Positions 1 through 12,708 of a stretch of 64,000 nt of DNA are shown piece after piece. Source of the DNA: Phytophthora hibernalis (Eukaryota > Oomycota > Peronosporomycetes > Peronosporales > Peronosporaceae); contig JAAKBF010000247.1 in NCBI GenBank assembly GCA_012656075.1, positions 310,001 to 374,000 on the forward strand. Reading direction: 5' to 3'. The notes beneath the pieces were generated by a model, which saw only the letters and a list, made by a program, of their open reading frames with translations, searched no databases and was not told where the DNA came from. Both the position numbers and the translations under genes were made by a program. Each line of letters begins with the position of its first letter. Positions within the stretch are counted from its first letter, which is position 1.

Positions 1-3000
1 CAATACGACACTGTCGTGCTTTCATTGTATGCAGGACCATTATCGCGGTCAAAAATGCCGCATAGTCCAATGAACCCGATGTCGATGTTTGTACCAGACG
101 ACGGGCAAATTGCCTTTACGAGAATATATCGACCAGTAACAGGGTAGGCCAGCTGTCTTGAAATTTGGGCACAACTGCCATCCAGTACGAAGAACGCAAC
201 AGGCATACGTTCATCTCGAGGGCAATGTCCACCGTTTGGCGGGAAAGGCAATGCTGCAAAGTCTTCAGCGGTCATGCTGTCAAACTCTTGATAACAAGCT
301 AGGTCAGGAGGACTACTTGTGACAAATACTGCAGCACAACGCAGAGGACTAGAGTAACCAGGACCAGGCCCTCGAACACTGATGTAGCTCACACACATAG
401 GAGTGTCAACTTCATGCTTCAGCACCAAGTTGACATTGGTTCCCTTCGCTGAACTGTACACCGTGGTATCGTCCAAAAGGCAATTTCGAGAAGAATGAGA
501 ACTACTAAACTCGCCACCGTCGCAGGAATGCACTTGTAATTGCAAGCTCTTTCCTAGTTGCAGCTCATTCGGTGAAGAGAGTTGCTGGTTCTGGGATTTC
601 GTAGCTGGGAAGAATGCGTGTGACGGAAATTCGAGTCGGGGGCGGGGGTGAAAGTTAACATCAAATACAGAGCCATTGCAGAGTGCTGATACCGCAGGGA
701 ACAGAGGCTTGCTAAGCGTGGCAGCATTGAAGTGGCACACGTTAGGTTCCGAGCGATCAGAGTACAGCGTGACAGTGGCTTTTTCGAAATCAAACAAAAT
801 GCCAAAAATTCCGCCGTCTAAAATGTCTTCTGGACTATTCCATTTCACGTCAAGCTTGCTGTGCCGTAAGGGTGCATCCAACTCTGAAAACTCATTGTCA
901 ACGACCCCAAAACTGAAGGCTGACCGCCCATCTCTTCCTGCCGAAACAACTCGAATTTCAATGAAAAGACTCCCTTTTTCGAAACCCTGACTGGCCACAA
1001 TTGTCTCGAATTCGTCCTCGGATGAGCTACAATCACCGGCAACCACAGTCGATCCATTTTGCATGAGTTGGAGTCGCCTACCTTTGAGCTTTCCATTCCA
1101 GCTAATTGTTGCACCATCAAATGGAATCGCGACGAGACCTCCAGAAACAACTGGGTTAGAAAACTGAAAATTGGTGCTGGCGCACCACAGTTTTGACGGA
1201 ACTGAGGCAGCAAGGTTCCAGTGTACGTCTGCGTCCCTGACGCCGATCGAAGGAAATAACCGCAACCAGTCAACCCGGTTATGGGTAAAGTAGCAATGTA
1301 GCACCTCCTTGAACCGATGTAGAATTCTACTTGCCTTTCTTCGCAATTCAATAGCACACCAAGCACATCGGTGCGATTCCACCGAATTCCGGCAAGTCCA
1401 AGCATATCCCCACTAGTTCCTTCGCGATGGAGGTACGCTCCACAAAGATGAGCCTCGCCAGGGGTGTATGTATTAAGATCTGCTGTACCAGGGGTGACGC
1501 CAACAAAGACAGGAGTATCTCCAACTCCATGCACCGACACTTCCCAATACCACCGGCCTCTGTAGAATAATTTGTCGAAAACGGCAAGCCCTCCATTTTC
1601 GCGGGTAGCAGATGGAGTGTGTGCGCTGTCGTCGTTTATATCAAGACTTTTATGCGTAATCGTAAGTTTCCGGAGATCCGTTCCGAGAGTAATGTACCGA
1701 GAGCAGATAATATTCGGGTACTTTGATCCAGTGGCAGCAGGTAAAATCGTGTACTTTTCGGTACTTTCAACATCGACGGGCGAGCTGTCTGACGCATCGT
1801 ACTGAATAAAATTTTGCCACCCCTTCCAACCGATAAGCTCTGTCATCAAGGGTATCAAATTTGTACGCTGAAGTTGATCCCAGTCCTGGCCCTTGTAGGG
1901 AAAGCAGCAAGTTTCTAGCACAAGTAGCATATCGTGCACAGCAACCTGAACGGTAGATGACGATGACTTCAATTCGCTGGGCGCGGTATCCACTCCGCTT
2001 TCAATAAGCTGCTGGAGTTGGCGCAGATGTTCCGTGGATGCCTTGAGAAGGAATGCCAATACTTCGAAAAATTTGTGCCCTATCTCCTCGGATAGCTGAG
2101 GACCAGCAAACTCAAGGTCAACAAGATAATGGAGTTTGACGGTTGAGTTTTGAGGTGCTGAAAAGTTCCCCGCGTGTTGGGCACTGCTAACACGGACCCG
2201 CTTAAATGCCGAAGACAGTATTGGAATAACGTGGAAACGCGAGGTCGGTATAGTTTCCGTGCACAGGAGCAATCGAACGAAGGTCTTGAGACCTTGCAGG
2301 CGCTTCTTAGCGCGACCTTGATGTGCCAGCAAGATGTCCCGCATTTGGTCTTCTGGGTACCGGGATGACATCTCGTTCTCTATACTGGAAGTAAGCAGGC
2401 CGCTGCTTGACTGCTGAATGAACGCAAAAATGTCCGCATGGACCTGCTCGTCTTCCTCCTCCATCACTTCCATCGATTTTGTTTCCATCAGTTTGTTCAG
2501 TTGACGAGTAAAGCGTTTTTGCTCAGGCTCTTCCAGGATAGCCTCAGTCGGCTCTGTCTGAACCACTTTAGCGAAATCTGCAATTATAAAGAGCATAAAT
2601 AAAACCAGGTGAAATTTTTCATCATAAAATTATGGTACTTACCATAGGTGGTTGCGATCGAGATTCCGGGGAGGAGCTTCATCGGAGACGATGCTGATGG
2701 TGTGCATTGGATTGGGGCAGGTGCTAACTGAAGAAGCAGCTGGGCCCGACGAATCACAGGTTCGCAAACAGCATTGTATAGAGCTTGCTGTCTCTCCTTC
2801 GCCTCCATATCCGGAGAAAATCCGTTTGGTGCTCCCGTCTCACTATATAAACAGCGTTGCTTAGAACAAATACTTAGGACACAGAGTACACAGATCAGCT
2901 ACCTGAAAGCAGCAGCCAACTTCTGTTGCTCTCGTACGATCCTGATCACAACGCACAATCAATGATGTTAGTGTTCAAAGGAGTGCGAAAAAATTAAAAC

Positions 3001-6000
3001 CTACCAGCGCCGAAGCTGAAGCGCAGCCTTCCAGGCATCGACAACCGTATCTGCCAGTGCGCCATCATTTGAAATAGGTTCCGTTGTGTAGGAGATGTTG
3101 GTGTGTTTCAAAAGAGCCGCGAATGTAGCACGAACAGCCCGGTCAACCGCCTCGATTCCGCCGCTCTTTTCCAGTGTTGCCTCAACACTATCTTGTCGCT
3201 TCAGCCTTGCAATCCGTAGCTTTGGATTTGTGCTACCTGGAGCCGAACCGGGGTCTAGGGCATTGCGAACCTTATCCAAAAGCTTTTTACCACTACCAAC
3301 GTTCTCCATTACTTGCTGAAGAAGCGTTTCGTTTCGAGCCCCGCCACTATCTTCACCGTTTGTATCGAGACTAACTTCTTCCAATCCACCGCGAAACAGG
3401 GAGAATGCAACCACCGCTCACTGACAGTTACCCCATCATCCAATTCACCACCGACAATCAACGTTGCGGCGTAATGACTTCCAACCCAGACTAGTACTTT
3501 TTGAAGGTCCTCTAGCCACTCGTGGCTTTCGTTAATGGTTTTACCAGAACACTGCGCCGTCGGTGGAACGGGATTTGTCAGTGAGTATGGAGCTGGGGGT
3601 GGCCCCACGTTGTCCTCCGTTGTTTCTGGGGCAGGTACTAATCGCTCACTCATAGGGTACACGTGTTGCGAGAGAATTGTCCGGCTGGGAACAAACGAAA
3701 CTTTTGTGGATCATACTCAAAAATTCCTGACTCGACCCCGGTCTTTTGAACTTTGACCAACAGTGTGTCTGTCCCAAAAGTTTTGAAAGCTCTGAAGGAA
3801 TAGCCAGCCGGCGAATCTCGGCATCATGTGGCAAATCTTTAACCTTCCAGTACGTGAAACTCTTTGAGTGAATGATCTTCTCCCACAAGCTTTTAAAAAC
3901 CCGCCCGTACGTGACTGAAAAACCACTACTCTGGTGAAGTAGGTATGTTGAGAGCTCTTTCGAGACGGATGCTAGCGCATCATCCACGAAATCAAATTCA
4001 GCTTCATGTTTCCCACAGCGGCTGGTGCTTCAAGACCAACAAGACCAACAATAGGTGGACGCAAAATATCTCGCTTGCTTAACAGGGCAAGTGCGATATG
4101 GAGTTTGCTCGATAAAACTTCCAAATGCGACCAAAATGGGCTTAGTAAATCAGGAAGTGCATCGCGAACGGTTGGTAAAGAAAGCACGCTCAGCAACATA
4201 AATGGCAATAATTTACCAGCAAAACTATGCTGGATGACGATGGGGAGAAAATGACTCTGATCTTGGCGCATTGTTCTACAAAGATCCAGATACTCCGAGA
4301 TAAATGACACCAACTTCGTGCAGATAGATTCGATTATGACCCAAGCTTGTTTGGTTGAGCATGAGCACCAATATATAGTTGCGCGGACCATAACGTTCAG
4401 ACACTTGAATTCGTGATTAGTTTCCAGAGTGTCTAGCTGATAAATAAGAGCGGTTGTATCTTCTGGTGGGCACTCCACCACTTCCTTTGTTTGCCTCCAT
4501 AGAGCATCCAATAACGTCTCCATGAATGTAATCACAGTGCTGGAGACATCAGCTTCCTCGGAACTCACCTTAAACACCTCTTCAGGGTCACTCATCAATT
4601 GAAATAGTATTTTTCCTGACGTGAAGCAGGGCACAAGCATCGGAATCAATAATTTCTGTGCTGGGGTTGGTTCTGCGTCCGAGTTGTGGTTATTTGCCAT
4701 CAAACGGTTCATCACGTGTAACCTATCCAAAAGGGACGGAAACAGCGTCGAAAAGCCGTAATGGATTGTCGATGCTGTTTCTTGTTTCACCGCATGGTAA
4801 AACCATTGTACTTCTCCTGACATCGACACTTGTGGTACGTGATCCGCAATCGAAACGAGTAACTCACGAATTGAGCAAAGAATTCCTCCAGGTTGAGATG
4901 CTGCAATTGGCAATCCAACCTCCGACCCGTCCAAGCAGCTTCGCGAAAACTACCAATTGACAAGTGTGAGTACATAAGGCAGCAACAATAGTTCCGTAAT
5001 AAATAGGGAGACCACGTACCTCAAAGAAATTCAGCTTGAGAAGCCTAATTGTTACAAGTAGCGGGTACAGAACATGGGTTACCTGTGAAGTGGGGTTTGG
5101 CATTTCATCAAGCACACCCATCTCAAAGTATTGCGACGTGGTGCTTTTGAGCAGTGAGTACAAGGCGGAAAATGTTGACTCTTTGGGGTCAATGCATAGA
5201 GATCGATACAAGCATCGTGAGAGCTGGATAGAGTCTGTGTCGTCTCCTGGAATGTCATTCCCAGCTAAGCGATCCAAATGGGATAGCAAGCAAACCCCAG
5301 AGTCTAAGGCCTCCAGCGCACAATGCTGGTTCAACCTGTTCGTGGCGCCACATCTAGCTCGAAGGACACCAAGTACGTGACCTGCTTTTCCCGTCGTTGA
5401 GATGTTTTGAGTAATATCAAGATTGTACGAACCTGATGCGTTCACGGAGCAAATCTTTCGAATGCAACGGGTACTCGTAGCCTTCCCTTGTCTGCTAATG
5501 CGACCTCCAACAAGAAATAAGTCGCCATCTGGAGAGGAGTCGAAATCAGAGACAATAGGTAGTGCAGTTACTGTCCCCATTCGGGTATACAATGCTGCCG
5601 AACTGCATCCATCAAATGATCCTTTCGTGTTTACTTCAGTGCGATTCCATTTTTGTGATGCAACGGAGAAGCACCACATATCACACAAATCGGTTCCTGT
5701 TCGATTTACACCTCCAAAAATCCAAACGTTTCCAAGATCGGAGCACATGCTGTAGTTCACTCTTCCCTCAGGTAGTATCGCTTGAAAATCGGGTCTTAAA
5801 TTTCCACTCGACAAGCTACCCGATACATCTCTCGAAGCACCGATATTATCGTCGTGGGACAAATGCCAAAGCCGGTCAAATGTGTTATACCGCCAGAGAT
5901 CCGATCTAAACTTCTCTTCGCGATCCTGTCCACCGAAAATGTACACACATTCTCCAATAACAGCGGAAGAACATCCAATTCGTGGACCAGGATCCAGTGA

Positions 6001-9000
6001 AACCGAGCTAGGTAGTCGAGACCATGCATAATCATCGAGCGATAAGTACCAGGCATCACCAAGGACTTCGTTATCTACTGATTTCCCACCATACATGAAA
6101 ACGATCGTGTCAAGACGAACGCGAATGGTCGAAGCCGTATGGAACGCGCGAGGTTGGGGCATTGACGTTGCAGCTCCAATTGCAGCTTGAATTAAAGTCC
6201 ATGTCGGGAGAGAACCATCAGCGTTCTTCGCCGTAGGGCACTTGTACAGATCCATATGCCGTGATGTTGCACAATTGTTCTCGCCTCCTAGCACAAGGAT
6301 GTGATTATCATCAATTGCAACAACCTGGTGGTTGCGAATTCCAATGGGCAAGTCTGTCCACCTCTCCCAGACGCTGGTTTCCGTATCGTACGCCCAGACG
6401 TGGCTACTCGGTTCAGTAGGCTGGGGCATTGGGGCGTCCACAATAACCATTCCGCCGACGACAAACATCTTGCTATCTGCTAAAACTGATGCAGATCCTT
6501 GAAGGGCTGGTGGATGTATTGATGTACGTGTTGCTGGTTCATCTGGCTGTGGCTGAATTGTTGCAGCGGAAGAGGGCATAAATACCGCGCGTAAAATACT
6601 ATCAAATTCATGACCAATTGATGGGGGATATGCGAAAGGCTGGTGTCCTAAATTGACGCGGATGATTTCACCTCGCTCAAGACTGATACCAGGCATCATG
6701 CCCGATCGCTTGTCATCTTTAGAACACTTGAATTCAGAGTAAGCGACGCCCAGGTTGACCCCGTTTCGGTAAAATGTCATCTCCTGCGTGTTTAAGTCCA
6801 GCATGCAACCGATTATATCACCAGCTCTCCATTTCTCCCCGTATGAAGATGACCCACTATTCCAACGTCGCTGGCGGTTACCGTCATACGACCATGAGTG
6901 ACCGTGATCCCCGACTCCTTCGCCTTGATCAGAGCTTCCCTGAAAGTACCCATCGATCCACCCAACTTGAATCAAGCCGCTAGTGACCACCTCAACCTCA
7001 TAAAACCACTTGCCTCGAAATAACGACACACCGATTGTTGATATTGAGCCGAAGTTACTCAAGCCTTCGATCTCGCCTGAACGGTCAATATCAACACGAC
7101 CGCAGACTGACACCACGCAGCTTTGGTCAAGCATTACAGTGTCACCTTCATCGTTATCGCGTTTTTGCTCTACAATCAAGGACGTGGTATAAAACCCCGC
7201 GGCAACATCCAAGCACCGCCGGGTATTTTTCTCGGGCCGAACTTTCAGTGGAACAGGCAATAATGCGTCAGCGCTGCCTCGATTTCCGAGTTGCCCCTTG
7301 TTATTCCGTCCGAACACGTAGACTCGGCCTTGTTCTGAAAGTAGCACTGTGTGATAACACCCACACGTTGCCCGTGTCATTCGGGTGTTGGCGGATAAAG
7401 CTACGACATTTGGTGTGTTCTGGTGGATCTTGCTTCCGATTCCTAGCTGCCCGTAATCGTTCCGACCAAATGAGAAGGTCCGGCCGCCAGTAGTAACCAC
7501 AACTGTATGGTAGTAGCCGCATGCAACAAAACATACCATTTCGTTCGGAAGTGCGACGAGAGTGGAAATTTTAACTTGACGGTTGTGAGCTAGGCCCAAC
7601 TGCCCATAGTCATTCTTTCCACAGGAAAAAGTTCTCCGGTGGCTGTGCAAATGATGGTATGATACAGACCGCACGCTACCATTGACACTTCAGTGCCCTC
7701 GAAACTCTTCACAAACTGCGGAGTGGATTGGTGCTGCGTGTGATCGAGACCCAATTGTCCACAATCATTCATGCCAAAAGTGTAAAGTTCCCCGGAATCC
7801 GTGATCACGGCGCTGTGGTGGTAACTTACAGAGGCAAACCCAAGCTTCTTAGCCTTCAATGACTCGATTAGCTTTGGTACGTGAATCTTGGTGGCCAAGT
7901 TTTCATGCCCCAACTGTCCTCGGTCATTGTAGCCCCACGAGTACGCTAGCCCAGTATCCGTCAGCGCGATCATATGCTCGCAACCGTTACTTGCAGCAAT
8001 AAATTTTATTCGCTGGGAGCGCAGAGCTTGAACAGGGCGGAGCATCATTACCCTCTCGTCGAAGTGACCCTGGCCACACTGGCCGCTCTTGTTCAACCCG
8101 CAGCTTAGTACGACTCCATCATTTGTGAGAATCGCCAATGTTTCATTGCCACTGGCCACCTGACGAATATCGTCCCATCCACAAAGCGCTACACTGGTGA
8201 GTTGATGCCGCTCAATATCATCTCCAATTCCTAGTTCTCCGTACGAGTTCTGACCACAGCTGTACAGTTCCCCTGAAGCCTCACACTTTCCATACATAGG
8301 CTGTTCTTTGAGCGCGGCAAGTTTGGCAATTGATGTCTCCAAATTCACTGCTCTCGAAGGTGGCTGCTTCATCAGCCAAAGTATCACGAACAGCATTGTC
8401 GTAAGAGACCCGCGGGCAAGGCCCACCTCTGCTAGCGTTTCGATCGTGCAAGCTCCGATATGTTCTTCATTTTCAGATGCTCCATCATTCGCCGGGTAGG
8501 CCAGATCGCCTAAGCAGTCACTTAGCAGATTAAATGCTGACGATGCGGACGGTGCGAGGTACATACTGTCCGCGTAGGCAGTAGGTTTCAAAGGTTTCAG
8601 GCTGGCCTTCACCATTTGCAGTGCGTGTTCGTATTGCTCCGGGCTGGTTTTGCATGTAGCCTTCAGTAGCATCACAACCAGGTCCCAGCCCATTGTCATA
8701 CAGTTCTGTGTCGGTAGTGGCAGTGGGGAGGCGAAACTTTGCGCAGTGACATGGCGTGTGCCCTTGCAGCCAGGAGTCGTTGCTCGTACCGGTAGTTTTC
8801 CTTCTTGGTCATCTGGTACACAGCCTGCAAGTTCTTCACGTAGCTGGCCACCCGGGCGTCGAACACGCCAGGCATCACTTCGCCCACATCTCGTTTCCCG
8901 TCTTGTCGTGCAGGTTCTAGTCCGTCCTGGGACGGCAGCCCTGCCAGCAGCGAAATGTGCTGGAACAACTCGTCCACCGAGTCCACGGAGCTCATGAGCT

Positions 9001-9340
9001 CCTTCATCTGCTGCTCGGGACTGCGCGTCTGCAGTCGTCCGGACACTTCGCTCTCTGTATGAGCACATGTATAATAACATACACTTCAGTCACTGCCTCA
9101 ATGAAGATTTAAAATACTTTCTACTACAATTGCATTTACCTTTCGGTAGGTACCGCAGTGCGGCGCCGAATTCGAGGATCTTGTCCATTGCGTCTTTTGA
9201 GTCTTCGGCGGAGGGGCGGACACGTCGCCCGCTTTGAGCATGTCACAGAGCGGCACGTACGACGGTCGGAGCGGTCGGAGCTGAGAGCGCTCGCCCGGCG
9301 GCTGCGTTACCGCGGCCGGAAGCGAGACCTGCTGCCCCAT
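1..9340 (-). CDS. Giant RCC1 / SPRY / Kelch multidomain protein (partial, 3' end beyond window)
   Basis: About 3,000 residues are visible and the reading frame is still open at base 1. From the start MGQQVS (a possible N-myristoylation context) there is a helical region, then seven RCC1 repeats at about 8260-7300 (for example GELYSCGQNSYGELGIG and GRTFSFGRNDYGQLG), enough for one propeller. A SPRY domain follows (about 7050-6650), then six Kelch-like blades (about 6520-5430; VYIFGGQDR, VWIFGGVNR). A long helical region ends in a second SPRY (about 1690-1240) and a third SPRY/lectin-like beta domain (about 1160-620). Introns with good borders include 4950-5019 and 2578-2642, and there is a 39-base exon near 2904-2942. 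Frame changes near 8700, 7628 (A run), 3990, 3650, 3410, 1250 and 9220 look like missing bases. RCC1 plus SPRY is typical of HERC-type ubiquitin ligases, but no HECT domain is visible, so ligase activity is only a guess. Confidence 0.8.
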
Positions 9341-10391
9341 GACCCGGCGTCAAGTAGCTGCTTGCTGTGGGTTGTCTGGTGTGTCTTGGTGCCTCTGCGT
9401 GCCAGCTCAACTCGATCAGTGGGGAAGATCATTGCCACCCGACGGTCGCGACTCTTCCGGTTCAAAATGTATCTTGTGTACGACACATAAGAGCGTTGTG
9501 ATTGGTTGAAAATTGAAGCGCTGTTATGGGCGATAAGTGCAGCTTATGACTTGAACGATGGAATTTTATCGATCACCGAAGTGTCCAAAGTCAAGACGCT
9601 TGACCTTCGAATCTGTTTTCTTAGTCCTCGAAGCCTTGACCAACTAGCCCTCACCCTTACACAGTAGATGTTAGCGGCTGCGTCTCCTTGACTGAAAGGC
9701 AGCCGCAGATTTTTAGTTCCTGGTGCCGCCTTCAGAAGACTTGCCTGAATTTCAGTTCGGCAGTTTGAAGTTATCAGTACATGCACCGTCAACTCGAGGT
9801 TGCGACAATCGCCTTGGATATTGCTGTACATGTACCCGTCGAGGCTCAAGTTGCGGCACTCAGTGCGAGGAACGTATATGGGATCGGTTTTCTCCTGGCA
9901 GCGAGCGCTTCTCCATCCATCGTGTTATTTGGACCGCTCTCTGGAAGTCGAGACATGGGGTGATCCCCCAGCTGCTGCGTCGAGACTTGCCCCAAGTCGC
10001 CATTGCAGCCTGCAATGAAGACTTGCAATTTGCAGGTGGAAACTGAAGTCCGAGCCGCCTTCTGTCTCTCTGCCGCGGCCCAATTATCCTCATTCTTCAA
10101 TTCATCGCGAAACCGGCAGTAACGATTGTCGTTGTCGTTGTCGAAACCGGTTGGTGGCTTCACCTCCCTTCCTTTTGACAGACTTCTGCCGTGTGCAACG
10201 CGCCATTCTCACTGCGATACTCGTTCGTTCCCATCTGTCTGCCTTGGTCACCTGCTCAGAAGAAATCTCGCCATTCGACCGAGAGAAGACACGAACAGTG
10301 CCCCCGTTCCAGCTAGCGCAGTGCGGCATCTGGTGGGTTGCCCTCAATCCAGGCAGAGAGAAAGAGCGATACCGGTATAAGAAGAGAGGCC
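9341..10391. other. Intergenic region between divergent genes
   Basis: About 1.05 kb between the start of the RCC1/SPRY/Kelch gene on minus and the hemerythrin-like gene on plus. It must contain both promoters. Open frames up to about 110 codons occur on both strands but resemble nothing, overlap each other and lack clear splice sites. I see no repeat or RNA gene here. Confidence 0.5.
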
Positions 10392-11761
10392 ATGCCGCTT
10401 CAAGTGCAGAATAAGTTGTCTGGCAGAGAGAAGGTGGTGCCGGAAAACCCAGGCACCGAGACGACCCCGTGATTCCCGCAGCCTGTCCGTGAAACCGGTC
10501 AAACGCAAACCGCTGGTGAAAAGCCGATTGGCAATGGTCGCCAACAGCGAGCGCGTCAAGAAGCCGCGGCGCCTTCCTGGCGATGAGACCGTCTTCTACT
10601 CGAATATCTGGTCGTCACCCGAGTCCACGCCGGACAAGAAGTCGACGCAGCTCGTGGACATCAGTCAAGTGGCGCATGTGCTCACGACAATCGACTACAA
10701 GAGTGGCTACGAAGTCCCGTCCGACACGGAGTTTTTCAATATTTGGGCCTCCATCGAGTCGCTTCAGCAGGCAAAGAACGCCATGAGCAAGACGCAGCAG
10801 GACGCCAGCAATATGTCGACGCGCATTTCCGAACACAGCAGCGAGGAGTGTTCATCGATGGCCAGCGTGTTGAGTCTTGGGCCACTGAGAATGGACGCGA
10901 ACACGCTTCGACGAGAGTTTTCAGCGGCCGATTTTAACATGGTGACGAGTGCCCCCGTGTCCGCCCCTCAGAGAAAAGGCGAGAATGTGGTCTTTTCGAC
11001 TGTGCTAACGGGCAAGGACGAAGTCGACATGAGCTGGAACTCGCAGTTTTTGCTGGGACTGCATGAACCAGTTCGACACGCTCTTTCGTAATCGATCGCT
11101 TTTTGGAACGCAGCCGCAACTTGAAGTCGCCAATGAACTGGAACGTGGGCGAGTTCTTCAGTTGGTTCAGGCTGCATTTCGTCGAGTTTGTCCGAAACCA
11201 GCACGACGTGAAAACAAAGGTGCTGCTTCCCCACGTGGTTATCAAGTTTGTGGAGAAGCGTGATATCATTGCCCTGTACGAAGCTATTTTCGCGTTGGTG
11301 GATGTGATCGTCGAGCAGGAGGACGGATTGCTGCTATCAGCAGCCTCATCAGCGGACTCATGGCAAGCTCGTTTGGGTCTGCTTCAGGACGATATCCGGC
11401 GTCTCAACCACCTACTTTTCACTGTGCTTACGCTCGAAGAAGAAGCTTTCAAGCCTGCCATCGAGCTCGCATTTTCAGAACAGGCTTTCCAGCGGTATGT
11501 GATGCCGCGGATCTTTCGCGCGACCAAGCCGAAACGTGTGGTGGTGCCATGGATCGTGGAGCGGAGCCGCGTCTGGGGTGGCACCAAGTCGCTAACGCGT
11601 ATAAGGACGACTTGTCGTTCACTGCGCGATTCCTGTACGACCACGTGTGGCACCCGTACTTTAAAACGAATATCGCATCAGCTATGAAGCACCTGGGCAA
11701 CGAAGTTGAAGGTGTGACTGCCAATGGATCGGATGCATGGTTTGGATGCTCACTTATGTAA
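10392..11761 (+). CDS. Hemerythrin/HHE-like helical protein
   Basis: A protein of about 455 residues. I start it at the ATG MPLQVQNKLSG (10392), because the later long frame has only a GTG start. The N-terminal 200 residues are polar, Ser-rich and probably disordered, with basic patches (KPVKRKPLVKSR). The C-terminal half is all-helical with regularly placed His and Glu: LHEP near 11062, then HFVEFVRNQHD and LLPHVVIKF near 11178-11255, and LYDHVWHPYF near 11633. This spacing recalls the four-helix HHE (hemerythrin-like) fold that binds a di-iron centre, but I cannot confirm all ligands. Frame changes near 10470, 11070-11090 and 11585 probably reflect missing bases. No signal peptide or membrane segment. 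Function unknown; an iron or oxygen sensor is one possibility. Confidence 0.6.
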
Positions 11762-11960
11762 TAGCCACTGACACTGCAGCACTGCTCCCAGAGAACTATT
11801 TCGTTCTACCGCCATGGTTTCAACCAAATGTGAAGACCATGAGAATACCGGAGCAGTGTTGCTTCAACAATCGACACCGAATGAAGGACCGAACGTTTTC
11901 GTTGAGTATTTAAAAGGGACCCAAATAAATTGTCGTTCCTCTCTCTTTCGTGTTGATCGG

Positions 11961-12329
11961 TTAGCTTTCTGTTGAGGAAACCCATCCGCAAAATGGGCAA
12001 AAGATAGGATTGAGGAACTCCAGCTCGCGCTTTGCGACAAGGAGCTGCTTCGTTCGAAGCTTGATCTCTTCCGAGCACTCAAGCACTCGTTCATATGCCT
12101 TTTCCCTCGCGAGCCGTGGCTTCTGCTCTTCTAGCTGCCGCAATTCCTTCTCGAGAACAGCCACTTTGTCCTCGTTTGCGTACTGAGACGTTCGATCGCC
12201 TTGAGCAACGCGAAACACGCCGCGGCATTCCCTGCATACTCCGTAGTTGCCGAAAGCACAATCTTCCCTTGCTTGTTTCCGAACGATTCGAGTTGTTGCT
12301 GCATTTGCAAGGCGTTGATCACCCACCAC
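11961..12329 (-). CDS. Small Cys-rich coiled-coil protein, function unknown
   Basis: An open frame of about 122 codons with a CxxC pair near the N terminus (VCRECRG, about residue 32), a central charged helix with coiled-coil character (EKELRQLEEQKPRLAREKAYERVLECSEEIK, in part) and a second CxxC near the C terminus (FCPFCGW). Two CxxC knuckles at the ends of a helical hairpin could bind one zinc ion. No ATG opens this frame. A TAG lies directly before it and forms a plausible splice acceptor, so a 5' exon further upstream (beyond 12330) is likely but was not found. Another frame of similar length overlaps it but lacks the paired cysteines. No family is recognised. Confidence 0.45.
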   Translation of the reverse strand: MVGDQRLANAATTRIVRKQAREDCAFGNYGVCRECRGVFRVAQGDRTSQYANEDKVAVLEKELRQLEEQKPRLAREKAYERVLECSEEIKLRTKQLLVAKRELEFLNPIFCPFCGWVSSTES

Positions 12330-12708
12330 CTACAGTGACGTCTCAGCGCAGAATGTACCGAAAGCAGATGAAAATCATGAAACCCTCGTATTCATCCCCC
12401 AAGTCAACCAATTTATAACTTCAACTCCAAAATCCGCCGCCTCGAGCACACTTGACATTAAAAGTGAGGGTCGCCACCGGCTTTGGCGCCGCCAATAAAA
12501 ACTACATAGTATACATAGTAACGTTTTACCTCGATGCAACACCTCGATTCTGCAACGATGTCATTTCCCTGCCATTTCCAAGATAATGTGGCGGGTTTGA
12601 GCGACGGGGATTCGTTTCGTAGTTATTTCATTTGCACCATTTGTGATCTCGGAGCAGGACGACCTCAAGAAACCAAGACTATTTGGATTAGTTCAAGAGG
12701 CATCTGGC
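12330..12708. other. Intergenic region
   Basis: About 380 bases between the divergent starts of the Cys-rich coiled-coil gene and the nuclease-like gene. It contains an AT-rich stretch with repeated ATAGTA/TACATAG motifs around 12506-12522. A missing first exon of the minus-strand gene may lie here. Nothing else is supported. Confidence 0.4.

Noticed and set aside
9723..10046. 107-codon plus frame in the divergent spacer
   Set aside because: No recognisable features, overlaps open frames on the other strand and lies in a promoter region.
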